DNA of 64,000 nt from Robiginitalea sp. (GTDB lineage: Bacteria; Bacteroidota; Bacteroidia; Flavobacteriales; Flavobacteriaceae), in contig JAHEJJ010000007.1 in assembly GCA_024638915.1 (NCBI GenBank), positions 1 to 64,000 on the forward strand. The letters run 5' to 3'. Positions within the stretch are counted from its first letter, which is position 1, and each line of letters begins with the position of its first letter. Made by a program: the position numbers and the translations under genes. Below the pieces are notes generated by a model. That model was given only the letters and a program-made list of their open reading frames with translations, had not been told where the DNA came from and made no database searches. Positions 36,681-44,377 of the stretch are shown piece after piece.

Positions 36681-37204
36681 TATTTTTCGCTATTGTTGGA
36701 ATTCAGACCAATTCCGTCATAAAATCCTAAATCTTTATTTTTTAAAATCTTGGTCCAGAAAGCGATCTGACCGGTATGATACGACAAATGCTCTACCAGA
36801 TGCATTACAACACCTAAACCACTCATTTTAAATGTTTGTACATCTCTTACCCTAAGTAATTCTTCAATACTACACGAATCTATACCATTCTTTACCTCCG
36901 CCACTATCTTTTCAAGTTTTTCAAGTAATTGCGATTTCGTTAGTCCCCCGGAAACAGAAAATTCTAGATGCCTCTCTCGAATATCAGGATATCCGCAGAG
37001 CGATGCAATCCCGTATTGTGTCAGGTTACCGCAAAGGTGAGATAAAAGATTGCCCACACTGTTAGAGACCGGGTTCGGACGCAACCAAATATCGTTTTCA
37101 TCGAGTTGGTCGAGGCTCCTACGGATCATTCTAAGACTCTCATCGATCCTGTAATTAGCGTTCTTGGCAAATTCTTCCTGCCATTTTGATTGATATTGGC
37201 TCAT
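36680..37204 (-). CDS. DinB-like (DUF1572) metal-binding protein inside the his operon
   Basis: 174 aa four-helix bundle typical of the DinB/YfiT superfamily. His in NLLSHLCGN (about 56) and the pair in [12 protein letters not shown] (about 137-145) form the expected three-His metal site. The family includes thiol-S-transferases and many unknowns. It is inserted between hisA and hisF with overlaps on both sides, so it is translated with the pathway, but no known histidine step needs it. Confidence 0.8.
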   Translation of the reverse strand: MSQYQSKWQEEFAKNANYRIDESLRMIRRSLDQLDENDIWLRPNPVSNSVGNLLSHLCGNLTQYGIASLCGYPDIRERHLEFSVSGGLTKSQLLEKLEKIVAEVKNGIDSCSIEELLRVRDVQTFKMSGLGVVMHLVEHLSYHTGQIAFWTKILKNKDLGFYDGIGLNSNNSEK

Positions 37205-37977
37205 GATCCGTAAATGAATTTTTCAAGTTCTTTCAATCCAATCTTGTTTTCATAAATAGCCTTGCCCAGGATAGCACCGTCACAACCGATACGTTTCAAA
37301 CCCTGAAGGTCTTCCAGGCAAGAAATTCCCCCACTGGCAATTAATTTTATTCCCGGAACCTCCTCATCTTGGACGCCGCTCATACCGATGATGGTTTTGT
37401 TAATCTTCGTTTTATCTATAATCTTTTGATAAAGCTTCTCGGCTGGTCCCTCTAACATACCGTCTTTGCTGATATCTGTGCAGATAACATATCGAATGCC
37501 CTTTTTCTGGTGTGCTTCGATAAATGGGATAAGATCTAAGGCCGTTTCTTCCTGCCAACCCGAAATCGCTACCTTTTCATCCTTTGCGTCGGCACCAAGA
37601 ATAATCTTTTCCGGGCCAAAACGACCCAACCAGTCCAGAAAAACCTCAGGACGCCTCACCGCGATGCTACCACCAGTAATTTGTTTAGCCCCACTGTTGA
37701 AGGCAATTTCAAGGTCTTCCTCCGAATTAAGACCACCGCCAAAATCAATCTTCAATGATGTCCTTGATGCGATTTGCTCCAAAATATCATAATTGATAAT
37801 TTGCCTGGCCCTGGCACCATCTAAATCGACCAGGTGCAGGAATTCCGCCCCATGATCTTCAAATGCTCTGGCCACTTCCAGAGGATTTTCGTTATAGATC
37901 TTTTTAGTGGCATAGTCTCCCTTGGAAAGCCTGACGCACTTTCCCTCGATGATATCTATGGCTGGGATAACTCTCAT
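37201..37977 (-). CDS. hisA: Phosphoribosylformimino-5-aminoimidazole carboxamide ribotide isomerase
   Basis: 258 aa, TIM barrel. [21 protein letters not shown] with catalytic Asp8 and [13 protein letters not shown] with Asp in the second half are the HisA signatures. It rearranges ProFAR to PRFAR. Overlaps the DinB-like gene by 4 bp and abuts the GNAT gene upstream. Confidence 0.97.
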   Translation of the reverse strand: MRVIPAIDIIEGKCVRLSKGDYATKKIYNENPLEVARAFEDHGAEFLHLVDLDGARARQIINYDILEQIASRTSLKIDFGGGLNSEEDLEIAFNSGAKQITGGSIAVRRPEVFLDWLGRFGPEKIILGADAKDEKVAISGWQEETALDLIPFIEAHQKKGIRYVICTDISKDGMLEGPAEKLYQKIIDKTKINKTIIGMSGVQDEEVPGIKLIASGGISCLEDLQGLKRIGCDGAILGKAIYENKIGLKELEKFIYGS

Positions 37978-38391
37978 CTAATTCTTTTTTCGAAACATCC
38001 ATATTTCAGGATTAGGTATAGCTTTAAAATTAAATTTTTCATACAATGCATGTGCATCTTGGGTACGCAGACCAATACCATTGACCTCCTGCAACTCAGG
38101 ATGATCAACAATGTTTTGAATCAACATTCGGCCCAGACCTCTCCCTCTGTAAACCGGATCAACAAAAAGATCCATTATCCACGCAAATACCACATAATCT
38201 GTAACCACCCGGCCAAAGCCGATCTGCTGCGTACCGGTAAAAAGACCAAAACAAAGCGAGTGAGCCATGGATTTCTTTACACGCTCTTTACTTCGACCCT
38301 GCGCCCAATAGGATTTACCGGATAGGTATTGATGAATAAAATCCAAATCTATCCTGCTTTGGTCAGTACTAATAAGAAACTCTTGTCCCAT
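37978..38391 (-). CDS. GNAT-family N-acetyltransferase inside the his operon
   Basis: 137 aa. Acetyl-CoA-binding motif A is LFVDPVYRGRGLGRMLIQNI (about 75-94, with the R-G-x-G-x-G/A pattern). The C-terminal LYEKFNFKAIPNPEIWMFRKK is the usual end of small GNAT enzymes. Substrate unknown. It lies between hisH and hisA with no gap on one side and 6 bp on the other, so it is co-expressed with the operon. Confidence 0.85.
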   Translation of the reverse strand: MGQEFLISTDQSRIDLDFIHQYLSGKSYWAQGRSKERVKKSMAHSLCFGLFTGTQQIGFGRVVTDYVVFAWIMDLFVDPVYRGRGLGRMLIQNIVDHPELQEVNGIGLRTQDAHALYEKFNFKAIPNPEIWMFRKKN

Positions 38392-38397
38392 TATAGA

Positions 38398-38979
38398 TCA
38401 CATATTTAAGAAGTTTTCAAGGATCTTAGCCCCCACTGTGCTGCTTTTTTCGGGGTGGAACTGCACCCCGTAAAAATTACCTTTCTTTAATGCCGTACTG
38501 TACTTAATCCCGTAGTCTGAAACGGCGATTGTTTCTTTACATAAGGGCGCATAATAGCTATGTACCAGATAAATATATTCTTTGTCGGACACATCTTTAA
38601 ACAAATCTGACTTCAATTGATCTATTGTATTCCACCCGATCTGTGGCACTTTAACACCTTGGTTAAAGCGCAGTACATCTACCTCAAATATATCAAGGCC
38701 TTTGGTATCTCCCTCCTCCGAATATTTGCACAAAAGTTGCATGCCAAGACAAATACCCAACACCGGCTGGGTTAATCGTGGAATAAGCAGGTCGAGCTTA
38801 GTGGATTTCAATTTAGACATGGCACTGCTCGCTTCGCCTACCCCTGGAAAGACCACCAGGTCTGCAGAAGCGATTTCCTCTGCCTGATCGCTTAAAAAGG
38901 GATGTACACCCAAACGCTCAAAAGCAAATCTGATACTTTGGATATTCCCTGCCCCATAGTTAATTATTGCGATTTTCAT
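38398..38979 (-). CDS. hisH: Imidazole glycerol phosphate synthase, glutamine amidotransferase subunit
   Basis: 193 aa from the ATG at 38979 (the frame opens upstream from a TTG). A class I glutamine amidotransferase: the nucleophile Cys is in GICLGMQLL (about 80), with His and Glu in VQFHPEKS near the C-terminus. It supplies ammonia to HisF. GAGNIQSIRFAFE near the start is the HisH signature. Confidence 0.97.
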   Translation of the reverse strand: MKIAIINYGAGNIQSIRFAFERLGVHPFLSDQAEEIASADLVVFPGVGEASSAMSKLKSTKLDLLIPRLTQPVLGICLGMQLLCKYSEEGDTKGLDIFEVDVLRFNQGVKVPQIGWNTIDQLKSDLFKDVSDKEYIYLVHSYYAPLCKETIAVSDYGIKYSTALKKGNFYGVQFHPEKSSTVGAKILENFLNM

Positions 38980-39004
38980 CTTTAAATTCAAATTTTGGGA
39001 ATGC

Positions 39005-40159
39005 TTACAGCATGCCTTTTGTCGATGGAAGGATCATTCGATCCGGATCTCGTTTTACCGCCATTTTAATCGCCTTGGCAAAGGCCTTAAATATCGATTC
39101 GATCTTGTGATGCTCATTCGCGCCTTCTGCCTTTATATGGAGGTTGGCCTTCGCCCCATCGGTAAAGGACTTAAAAAAGTGGGAAAACATCTCCGTGGGC
39201 ATCTTACCGATCATTTCCCTTTTGAATTCTACCTCCCATTCGAGCCAGTTTCTGCCGCCAAAGTCAATAGCTACACTGGCCAGAGCATCGTCCATAGGCA
39301 GACAAAATCCGTAGCGTTCCATGCCTATCTTGTCGCCCAGAGCCTTAGAAAAAGACTCCCCCAGGGCAATTCCTGTATCCTCAATAGTATGATGTTCATC
39401 TACTTCCAGATCTCCCTCTGCTTTCAATTGAAGATCCAATTGCCCATGCCGCGCCAGTTGATCGAGCATATGATCAAAAAAGGCAATACCTGTGTCCACC
39501 TCGCTTTTTCCACTTCCATCGATATTTAGACGAATACCGATCTTGGTTTCAGCCGTCTGCCTATGATATTCTACCCATCGTTCCTTAAGACTTAAAAAAT
39601 CGTAAATCTCCTTCCAATCCTGTGTTTCCAATGAAATGACCGATTGTATATCTTTTTGGGTCGCTTTAATCTCGCCGGCCCCTAACTGGGCCGCGCCGTT
39701 GATCAGGATCCCCGAACAATTCAGGTTTCGGGCCAACTCCATATCGGTAAGCCGGTCACCGATCACAAATGAATTTTCCAAGTCAAATCCAGCTTCTAAG
39801 TAAGAGGTCAGGAGTGCAGTCCCCGGCTTGCGGGTGGGTGCTTTATCTTCAGGAAAAGTGCGATCGATCACGATTTCATCGAATACAATACCTTCATTTT
39901 GCAAAGCTTTAATAATAAAATCCTGTACAGGCCAAAAGTCCTTTTCAGGATAGGCCGCAGTACCCAGTCCATCCTGGTTGGTCACCATGACCAAACGAAA
40001 GTCTAACTCCCTTACGATCCTCGCCAGATAGGTGAATACCCCGGGGTAGAATTCAAGTTTTTCAAACCGGTCGATCTGTTCATCAGAAGGTTCCATGATC
40101 AGTGTGCCGTCCCTATCAATAAATAATATCTTCTTTGTTTTTGTTTTTTCCTCCATCAT
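39005..40159 (-). CDS. hisB: Bifunctional histidinol-phosphatase / imidazoleglycerol-phosphate dehydratase
   Basis: 384 aa fusion. The N-terminal HAD phosphatase has FIDRDGTLIMEP (nucleophile Asp about 14) and KPGTALL, and the C-terminal dehydratase domain, from about 190, has the duplicated Mn-binding HHTIEDTGIALGE and EHHKIES motifs. It performs steps 7 and 9. The E. coli-type fusion is usual for this phylum. Overlaps hisC by 4 bp. Confidence 0.97.
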   Translation of the reverse strand: MMEEKTKTKKILFIDRDGTLIMEPSDEQIDRFEKLEFYPGVFTYLARIVRELDFRLVMVTNQDGLGTAAYPEKDFWPVQDFIIKALQNEGIVFDEIVIDRTFPEDKAPTRKPGTALLTSYLEAGFDLENSFVIGDRLTDMELARNLNCSGILINGAAQLGAGEIKATQKDIQSVISLETQDWKEIYDFLSLKERWVEYHRQTAETKIGIRLNIDGSGKSEVDTGIAFFDHMLDQLARHGQLDLQLKAEGDLEVDEHHTIEDTGIALGESFSKALGDKIGMERYGFCLPMDDALASVAIDFGGRNWLEWEVEFKREMIGKMPTEMFSHFFKSFTDGAKANLHIKAEGANEHHKIESIFKAFAKAIKMAVKRDPDRMILPSTKGML

Positions 40160-41196
40160 ATCGATTTTAAAACTTCCAACAATCGTATATTCTCCTCTTC
40201 TGTTCCCACGGTAAACCGCAGGGTATTGTGACAGAGAGGTAATCCTGATCGGTTCCTCACTACAATCCCACTATTAAGGATCTGTGTATATCGCAGCTCT
40301 GCATCATCAATTCTGACCAAGACAAAATTAGCTTCTGATGGATATACATTAGTAATAAAAGGTATTTCCTTTAACTTCTTCTCAAGCCATTTACGTTGAC
40401 CGATGATCTCACGGATCTGACTGGAAAAAAGATCGGCTTCGCAAAGTCGTTCTATTGCAGCCTGCTGAGTCAGTTCATTCACATTGTATGGAGGCTTAAT
40501 GCGTTTCAGTATATCGATGATCGCACTGGAAGCCCAGCAGACCCCTAATCGTATACCAGCCATTCCCAGGGCTTTGGAAAAGGTTTGTGTAATAACTAGA
40601 TTGGGATAATTTGCCAGCTTATTTGTCCAACTCTCACTCATAGAGAAGTCGATATAAGCTTCATCTAGCACCACTATACCCTTAAATCCATTCAACAGAA
40701 ACTCCACATCCCCCTCCCTGAAATAGTTGCCTGTGGGATTGTTTGGAGAACAAATACAGATCAGTTTCGAAGACGAATCCACAGCCCTGAGCATGGCGTT
40801 TATATCTAATTCGAAATTGTCTTTTAGGATTATCTCGCGATTCTCAACCCCATTTACAGCTGCAAGGACCTTGTACATGCCATAGGTGGGTGGGGCGGTA
40901 ATAATATTATCGCTTCCGGGTTCACAAAACGCTCTGAAAATCAGGTCTAAAATCTCATCACTTCCGTTTCCCAGCAAGAGGTTCTCTGTATTCATTCCTC
41001 TTATTCGGGCCAATGTTCCCTTCAGTAGACGCTGTTGTGGGTCTGGATAACGGTTCAGGCCATTATCAAATGGATTTTCGTTTGCGTCGAGGAAAATTTT
41101 TTGTGAACCATCGGATACGTATTCATCGCGAGCGGAGGAATACGGTTTCAGATCCCTGACATTTTTGCGTACGAGCGTCTCCAGTTCAAATCTCAT
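40156..41196 (-). CDS. hisC: Histidinol-phosphate aminotransferase
   Basis: 346 aa from the ATG at 41196, which shares one base with the hisD stop (TGATG). Class I/II PLP fold: SPNNPTGNYF, VLDEAYIDFS, and the PLP lysine in TFSKALGMAGIRLG (about 209). NENPFDNGLNRYPDPQQ near the start is the usual HisC block. Confidence 0.97.
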   Translation of the reverse strand: MRFELETLVRKNVRDLKPYSSARDEYVSDGSQKIFLDANENPFDNGLNRYPDPQQRLLKGTLARIRGMNTENLLLGNGSDEILDLIFRAFCEPGSDNIITAPPTYGMYKVLAAVNGVENREIILKDNFELDINAMLRAVDSSSKLICICSPNNPTGNYFREGDVEFLLNGFKGIVVLDEAYIDFSMSESWTNKLANYPNLVITQTFSKALGMAGIRLGVCWASSAIIDILKRIKPPYNVNELTQQAAIERLCEADLFSSQIREIIGQRKWLEKKLKEIPFITNVYPSEANFVLVRIDDAELRYTQILNSGIVVRNRSGLPLCHNTLRFTVGTEEENIRLLEVLKSI

Positions 41197-42494
41197 CACT
41201 TGCGCTTGTTAATGTTTAATTGATCAAGACGGATGCTTACAGCATTTTTATGTCCCATCAGGCCTTCAGCTTCTGCCATTACTTCAATGGCCGGGCCGAT
41301 ATTGCGAAGCCCACTGTCGGAGATTCTTTGAAAGGTGATACTTTTTAAGAAACTGTCGAGATTCACCCCACTATACTGTTTGGCATAACCTTGTGTAGGT
41401 AAGGTATGATTGGTGCCAGAGGCATAATCACCGGCAGATTCAGGAGTATATGGCCCTACAAAAACTGAACCTGCATTGCGGAGTTCCCTCAAAAAGTACT
41501 CTTCATCCGAACTACAAAGTATATAATGCTCTGGACCATATTGGTTGATAAATTCAGCTGCCTTTTCTTTATCGGCCAAATAGATCAATTTGCTATTCGC
41601 AATGGATTGTTCCGCAATGTTTTTGCGGGGAAGCAGCTTTACTTGTTCCGTTACTTCCGCTTCTACCAGATCTATCATCTCCTCATCTGTGGTAACCATG
41701 ATAACCTGACTATCGATACCGTGCTCGGCCTGACTCAATAAATCGGAGGCCACAAAGGCCGGATTCGCAGTACTATCGGCCATCACCAATAATTCACTGG
41801 GACCAGCAGGCATGTCGATAGCAGTGTTATAACGGGTAGAAAGTTGCTTCGCCCCAGTAACATATTGGTTTCCAGGGCCAAATATCTTAAACACCTTGGG
41901 TATAGATTCAGTACCAAAGGTCATGGCGGCGATAGCCTGAATGCCTCCCACCCTAAAGACTCTTTTTATCCCACACAACTGGGCGGTATACAAAATAGAA
42001 GCCGGAACATTCCCATCCTTACCAGGTGGGGTGCAAAGAATAATTTCCCTGCATCCGGCGATAACCGCGGGGATGGCAAGCATTAAAACCGTGGAAAATA
42101 ATGGGGCCGTCCCTCCGGGAATATAAAGTCCAACTTTATCAATTGGCCGCTTTTCCTGCCAGCACAAAACTCCTTTTGTGGTCTCCAATTCAAGTTTTTC
42201 ACTGCTTTGTGCCCTGTGAAAAGCATAAATGTTATCATAAGCCCTTTGTATGGCTGACTTTAGCTGAGCAGGAACTTCATCTGCTGCATTTTCCATCAAA
42301 TCCGAAGCTAGTTCGAAATCGGTCACCGTCAATCCGTCAAATTTTTGGCTATATTTCCTGACAGCGATGTCGCCCGTATTCTTCACTTCCTTGAATATCG
42401 GATAGCAGATTTTTTCAATTTCCGCAGCGTCCTTTGCCGGACGTTGGCATATCTCTGCCCATTTGGACTGATCAGGGTTAAAGATCTTTATCAT
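41196..42494 (-). CDS. hisD: Histidinol dehydrogenase
   Basis: 432 aa from the ATG at 42494, which overlaps the hisG stop (ATGA). Family landmarks: YIPGGTAPLFSTVLML, GNQYVTGAKQL, DMPAGPSELLV, AEHGIDSQVIM with a zinc ligand, ASGTNHTLPT and the final EGL--HKNAVSIR block. It oxidises histidinol to histidine, the last two steps. Confidence 0.97.
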   Translation of the reverse strand: MIKIFNPDQSKWAEICQRPAKDAAEIEKICYPIFKEVKNTGDIAVRKYSQKFDGLTVTDFELASDLMENAADEVPAQLKSAIQRAYDNIYAFHRAQSSEKLELETTKGVLCWQEKRPIDKVGLYIPGGTAPLFSTVLMLAIPAVIAGCREIILCTPPGKDGNVPASILYTAQLCGIKRVFRVGGIQAIAAMTFGTESIPKVFKIFGPGNQYVTGAKQLSTRYNTAIDMPAGPSELLVMADSTANPAFVASDLLSQAEHGIDSQVIMVTTDEEMIDLVEAEVTEQVKLLPRKNIAEQSIANSKLIYLADKEKAAEFINQYGPEHYILCSSDEEYFLRELRNAGSVFVGPYTPESAGDYASGTNHTLPTQGYAKQYSGVNLDSFLKSITFQRISDSGLRNIGPAIEVMAEAEGLMGHKNAVSIRLDQLNINKRK

Positions 42495-43348
42495 AACACC
42501 ATTTTTTCTATCGGACAAACCAATATTCCTTCTGCACCCGAATCTTTAAGCTCCTGGATCACTTCCCAGAATTTATCTTTATTGATTACGGTATGCACCG
42601 AGCTCCATCCTTCCTCAGCCAGGGGAAGAACAGTAGGGCTTCGCATACCAGGAAGGATACGCACGATCTCTTCAAGCTTATCATTTGGGGCATTAAGCAG
42701 CACATATCGATTTTGTCTCGCGGCAAGAACAGATTTGACACGGAAACGCAGCTCTTCAAAAATCGACCTGGTATTCGCATCCATTTTTGGGGACACCGCC
42801 AATGCTGCTTCACTATTCAATAACACTTCCACCTCTTTTAAATTATTTTTGAACAGTGTGCTGCCACTGGATACGATGTCGCAAATAGCGTCGGCAAGGC
42901 CGATGTTAGGAGCGATCTCCACCGAGCCATTGATGATATGAAGATCTGATTTTATATCGTGTTTATCGAGGAACATCGTAACGGTATTCGGATAGGAAGT
43001 AGCGATACGTTTGCCCTCGAGATCTTTAATCCCTTTATAGGAATGTGATTTTGGTATAGCCAGGGATACGCGGCATTTTGAAAATCCCAGCAGCTCCTCG
43101 ATCTTTATTTCACCTCCATTTTCGATTATTAGATTCTCACCGATAATGGCTGCGTGAACCACTCCATCTTGCAAATACTGTGGGATGTCGCTATTTCTCA
43201 GGTAGAACACCTCGAGTGGAAAATTCCTTGCCGCAGCTTTTAGCTGATCTTTCCCGTTGTCTATGGAGATCCCACAATCTTTGAGGATACGCAATGAATC
43301 TTCATTTAAGCGGCCGGACTTTTGAATGGCTAATTTAATTCTGTTCAT
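42491..43348 (-). CDS. hisG: ATP phosphoribosyltransferase, long form
   Basis: 285 aa from the ATG at 43348 (a TTG 15 bases upstream is open). It starts MNRIKLAIQKSGRL and has a C-terminal ACT-like regulatory domain (VLLNAPNDKLEEIVRILPGMRSPTV), so it is the long, histidine-inhibited hexameric form that needs no HisZ. First structural gene after the attenuator and leader peptide. Confidence 0.97.
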   Translation of the reverse strand: MNRIKLAIQKSGRLNEDSLRILKDCGISIDNGKDQLKAAARNFPLEVFYLRNSDIPQYLQDGVVHAAIIGENLIIENGGEIKIEELLGFSKCRVSLAIPKSHSYKGIKDLEGKRIATSYPNTVTMFLDKHDIKSDLHIINGSVEIAPNIGLADAICDIVSSGSTLFKNNLKEVEVLLNSEAALAVSPKMDANTRSIFEELRFRVKSVLAARQNRYVLLNAPNDKLEEIVRILPGMRSPTVLPLAEEGWSSVHTVINKDKFWEVIQELKDSGAEGILVCPIEKMVL

Positions 43349-43383
43349 ATCTGTGGTTTTCAACGATATCTATTTTTATCACA

Positions 43384-43415
43384 ATAAAAAACCCGCTTGA
43401 TTGCTCAAACGGGTT
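43384..43415 (-). terminator. his operon attenuator terminator
   Basis: On the minus strand AACCCGTTTGA (43415-43405) pairs with TCAAGCGGGTT (43400-43390), one T-G pair, with loop GCAA, then TTTTTTATT. It lies between the leader peptide stop and hisG. With the leader and the hairpin at 43445-43474 it forms a typical amino-acid attenuator. Confidence 0.9.
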
Positions 43416-43444
43416 AGGTATAAGGTGAAATACAACAACACACA

Positions 43445-43474
43445 ACTACCTCGCCTGAGCGCAGGATTGGTAGT
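43445..43474 (-). ncRNA. his attenuator, first (pause) hairpin
   Basis: ACTACC pairs with GGTAGT (6 bp), and inside that CCTG pairs with CAGG around CGCT. It overlaps the second half of the leader peptide, just after its His codons, so a ribosome stalled there would disrupt it, the expected logic of attenuation. Confidence 0.55.
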
Positions 43475-43499
43475 GATGATGTGTATTTAAATTTCTCAT
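43446..43499 (-). CDS. hisL: HisL leader peptide, 17 aa
   Basis: ATG at 43499 and TAG at 43446 frame MRNLNTHHHYQSCAQAR, with three consecutive His codons (CAT CAT CAC). It is followed by the terminator hairpin and then hisG, the same arrangement as enterobacterial HisL. If histidyl-tRNA is scarce the ribosome stalls at the His codons and the terminator does not form. A possible promoter at 43507-43535 would put the transcript start only a few bases before the ATG. Confidence 0.85.
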   Translation of the reverse strand: MRNLNTHHHYQSCAQAR

Positions 43500-43506
43500 T
43501 GCGATG

Positions 43507-43535
43507 TAAAATTAGAACTAATTTTTATTTATCAA
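43507..43535 (-). promoter_or_regulatory. Possible his operon promoter
   Basis: TTG (43535-43533), an 18-base spacer and TAATTTTA (43514-43507), matching TAnnTTTG at seven of eight positions. The spacer is a little short for this phylum. Placed between the prohibitin-like gene and the leader peptide. Confidence 0.45.
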
Positions 43536-43548
43536 AAATTAATTTGTC

Positions 43549-44364
43549 TTAATTGTTTCCCAGGATCAGTGGTAGTCCACTATCGCCAGAACCTACCACA
43601 ACGATCTTAGAATTTGGGGATTGCGATAATTTAAGTGTAGCCTCAATACCTTTATCCTGAAGTATTTTATCTGTTAGGGAGGCGCTTAGAATCCGGTTTG
43701 CATCTGCTTTTCCCTGAGCTTCGATACGCTGGCGCTGTGCCTCCTTGTCTGCTGTTACAAGACGGAACTCATATTCGAGTGTCTCCTGTTCCTGTCGCAG
43801 CTTTTTTTCAATTGCCTCTTTTATTGTTGGGGGAAGTGTAACATCCCGAACCAGTACTTCATTAAGCTGAATATACTGTCCTTCAACAATTTCTTTGGTA
43901 TCCTGATATATTTCGTCCTGGATGGCATCCCGTTTGCTGGAATATAATTGTTCCGGGGTATAGCGGCCCACAACACTTCGGGCAGCAGAGCGAATGGCCG
44001 GAAGCAGGATACGATTGATGTACTGCTCACTCTTTTCCTGATGGAGTTTGCCCAATTCATTAAAACTGGGTTGGAACCATGCAGATGCGTCGATCTGGAT
44101 CTCCAGTCCGTTGCTCGAGAGTACTTTCATCTGTTCAAAAACTTCTTGCTGTCGCACCTCATATACATAAACCTTGTTCCAGGGTGCCACGATATGGAAT
44201 CCCTCATCAAGGGGCGGTTTATCGGTTACAACACCTCCTCCAAATGTTTTATATAGAACACCTGCTTCTCCGGAGCCGATGGTTATGGCCGATTTAGAAA
44301 TGAGTATGATGAGTAATATAATCGCAAACACTACAGGAAGGGCTATTTTTGGAAGTCTGTCCAT
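43549..44364 (-). CDS. Prohibitin-like SPFH/band 7 membrane protein
   Basis: 271 aa. One N-terminal helix (about 8-25), then an SPFH domain (GSGEAGVLYKTFGGGVV to VLVRDVTLPPTI) and a long coiled coil (about 185-230, EKKLRQEQETLEYEFRLVTADKEAQ), the layout of prohibitins, which assemble membrane rings. The residues GGGVVTDKPPLDEGFHIVAPW are characteristic. It follows the VWA membrane protein gene and is the last gene before the his leader. Confidence 0.85.
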   Translation of the reverse strand: MDRLPKIALPVVFAIILLIILISKSAITIGSGEAGVLYKTFGGGVVTDKPPLDEGFHIVAPWNKVYVYEVRQQEVFEQMKVLSSNGLEIQIDASAWFQPSFNELGKLHQEKSEQYINRILLPAIRSAARSVVGRYTPEQLYSSKRDAIQDEIYQDTKEIVEGQYIQLNEVLVRDVTLPPTIKEAIEKKLRQEQETLEYEFRLVTADKEAQRQRIEAQGKADANRILSASLTDKILQDKGIEATLKLSQSPNSKIVVVGSGDSGLPLILGNN

Positions 44365-44377
44365 ACTATTATTTTTT

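Noticed and set aside
42345-42941. A 198-codon open frame on the plus strand
   Set aside because: It spans the hisD-hisG junction in antisense and shows no protein features; both genes on the other strand are certain.
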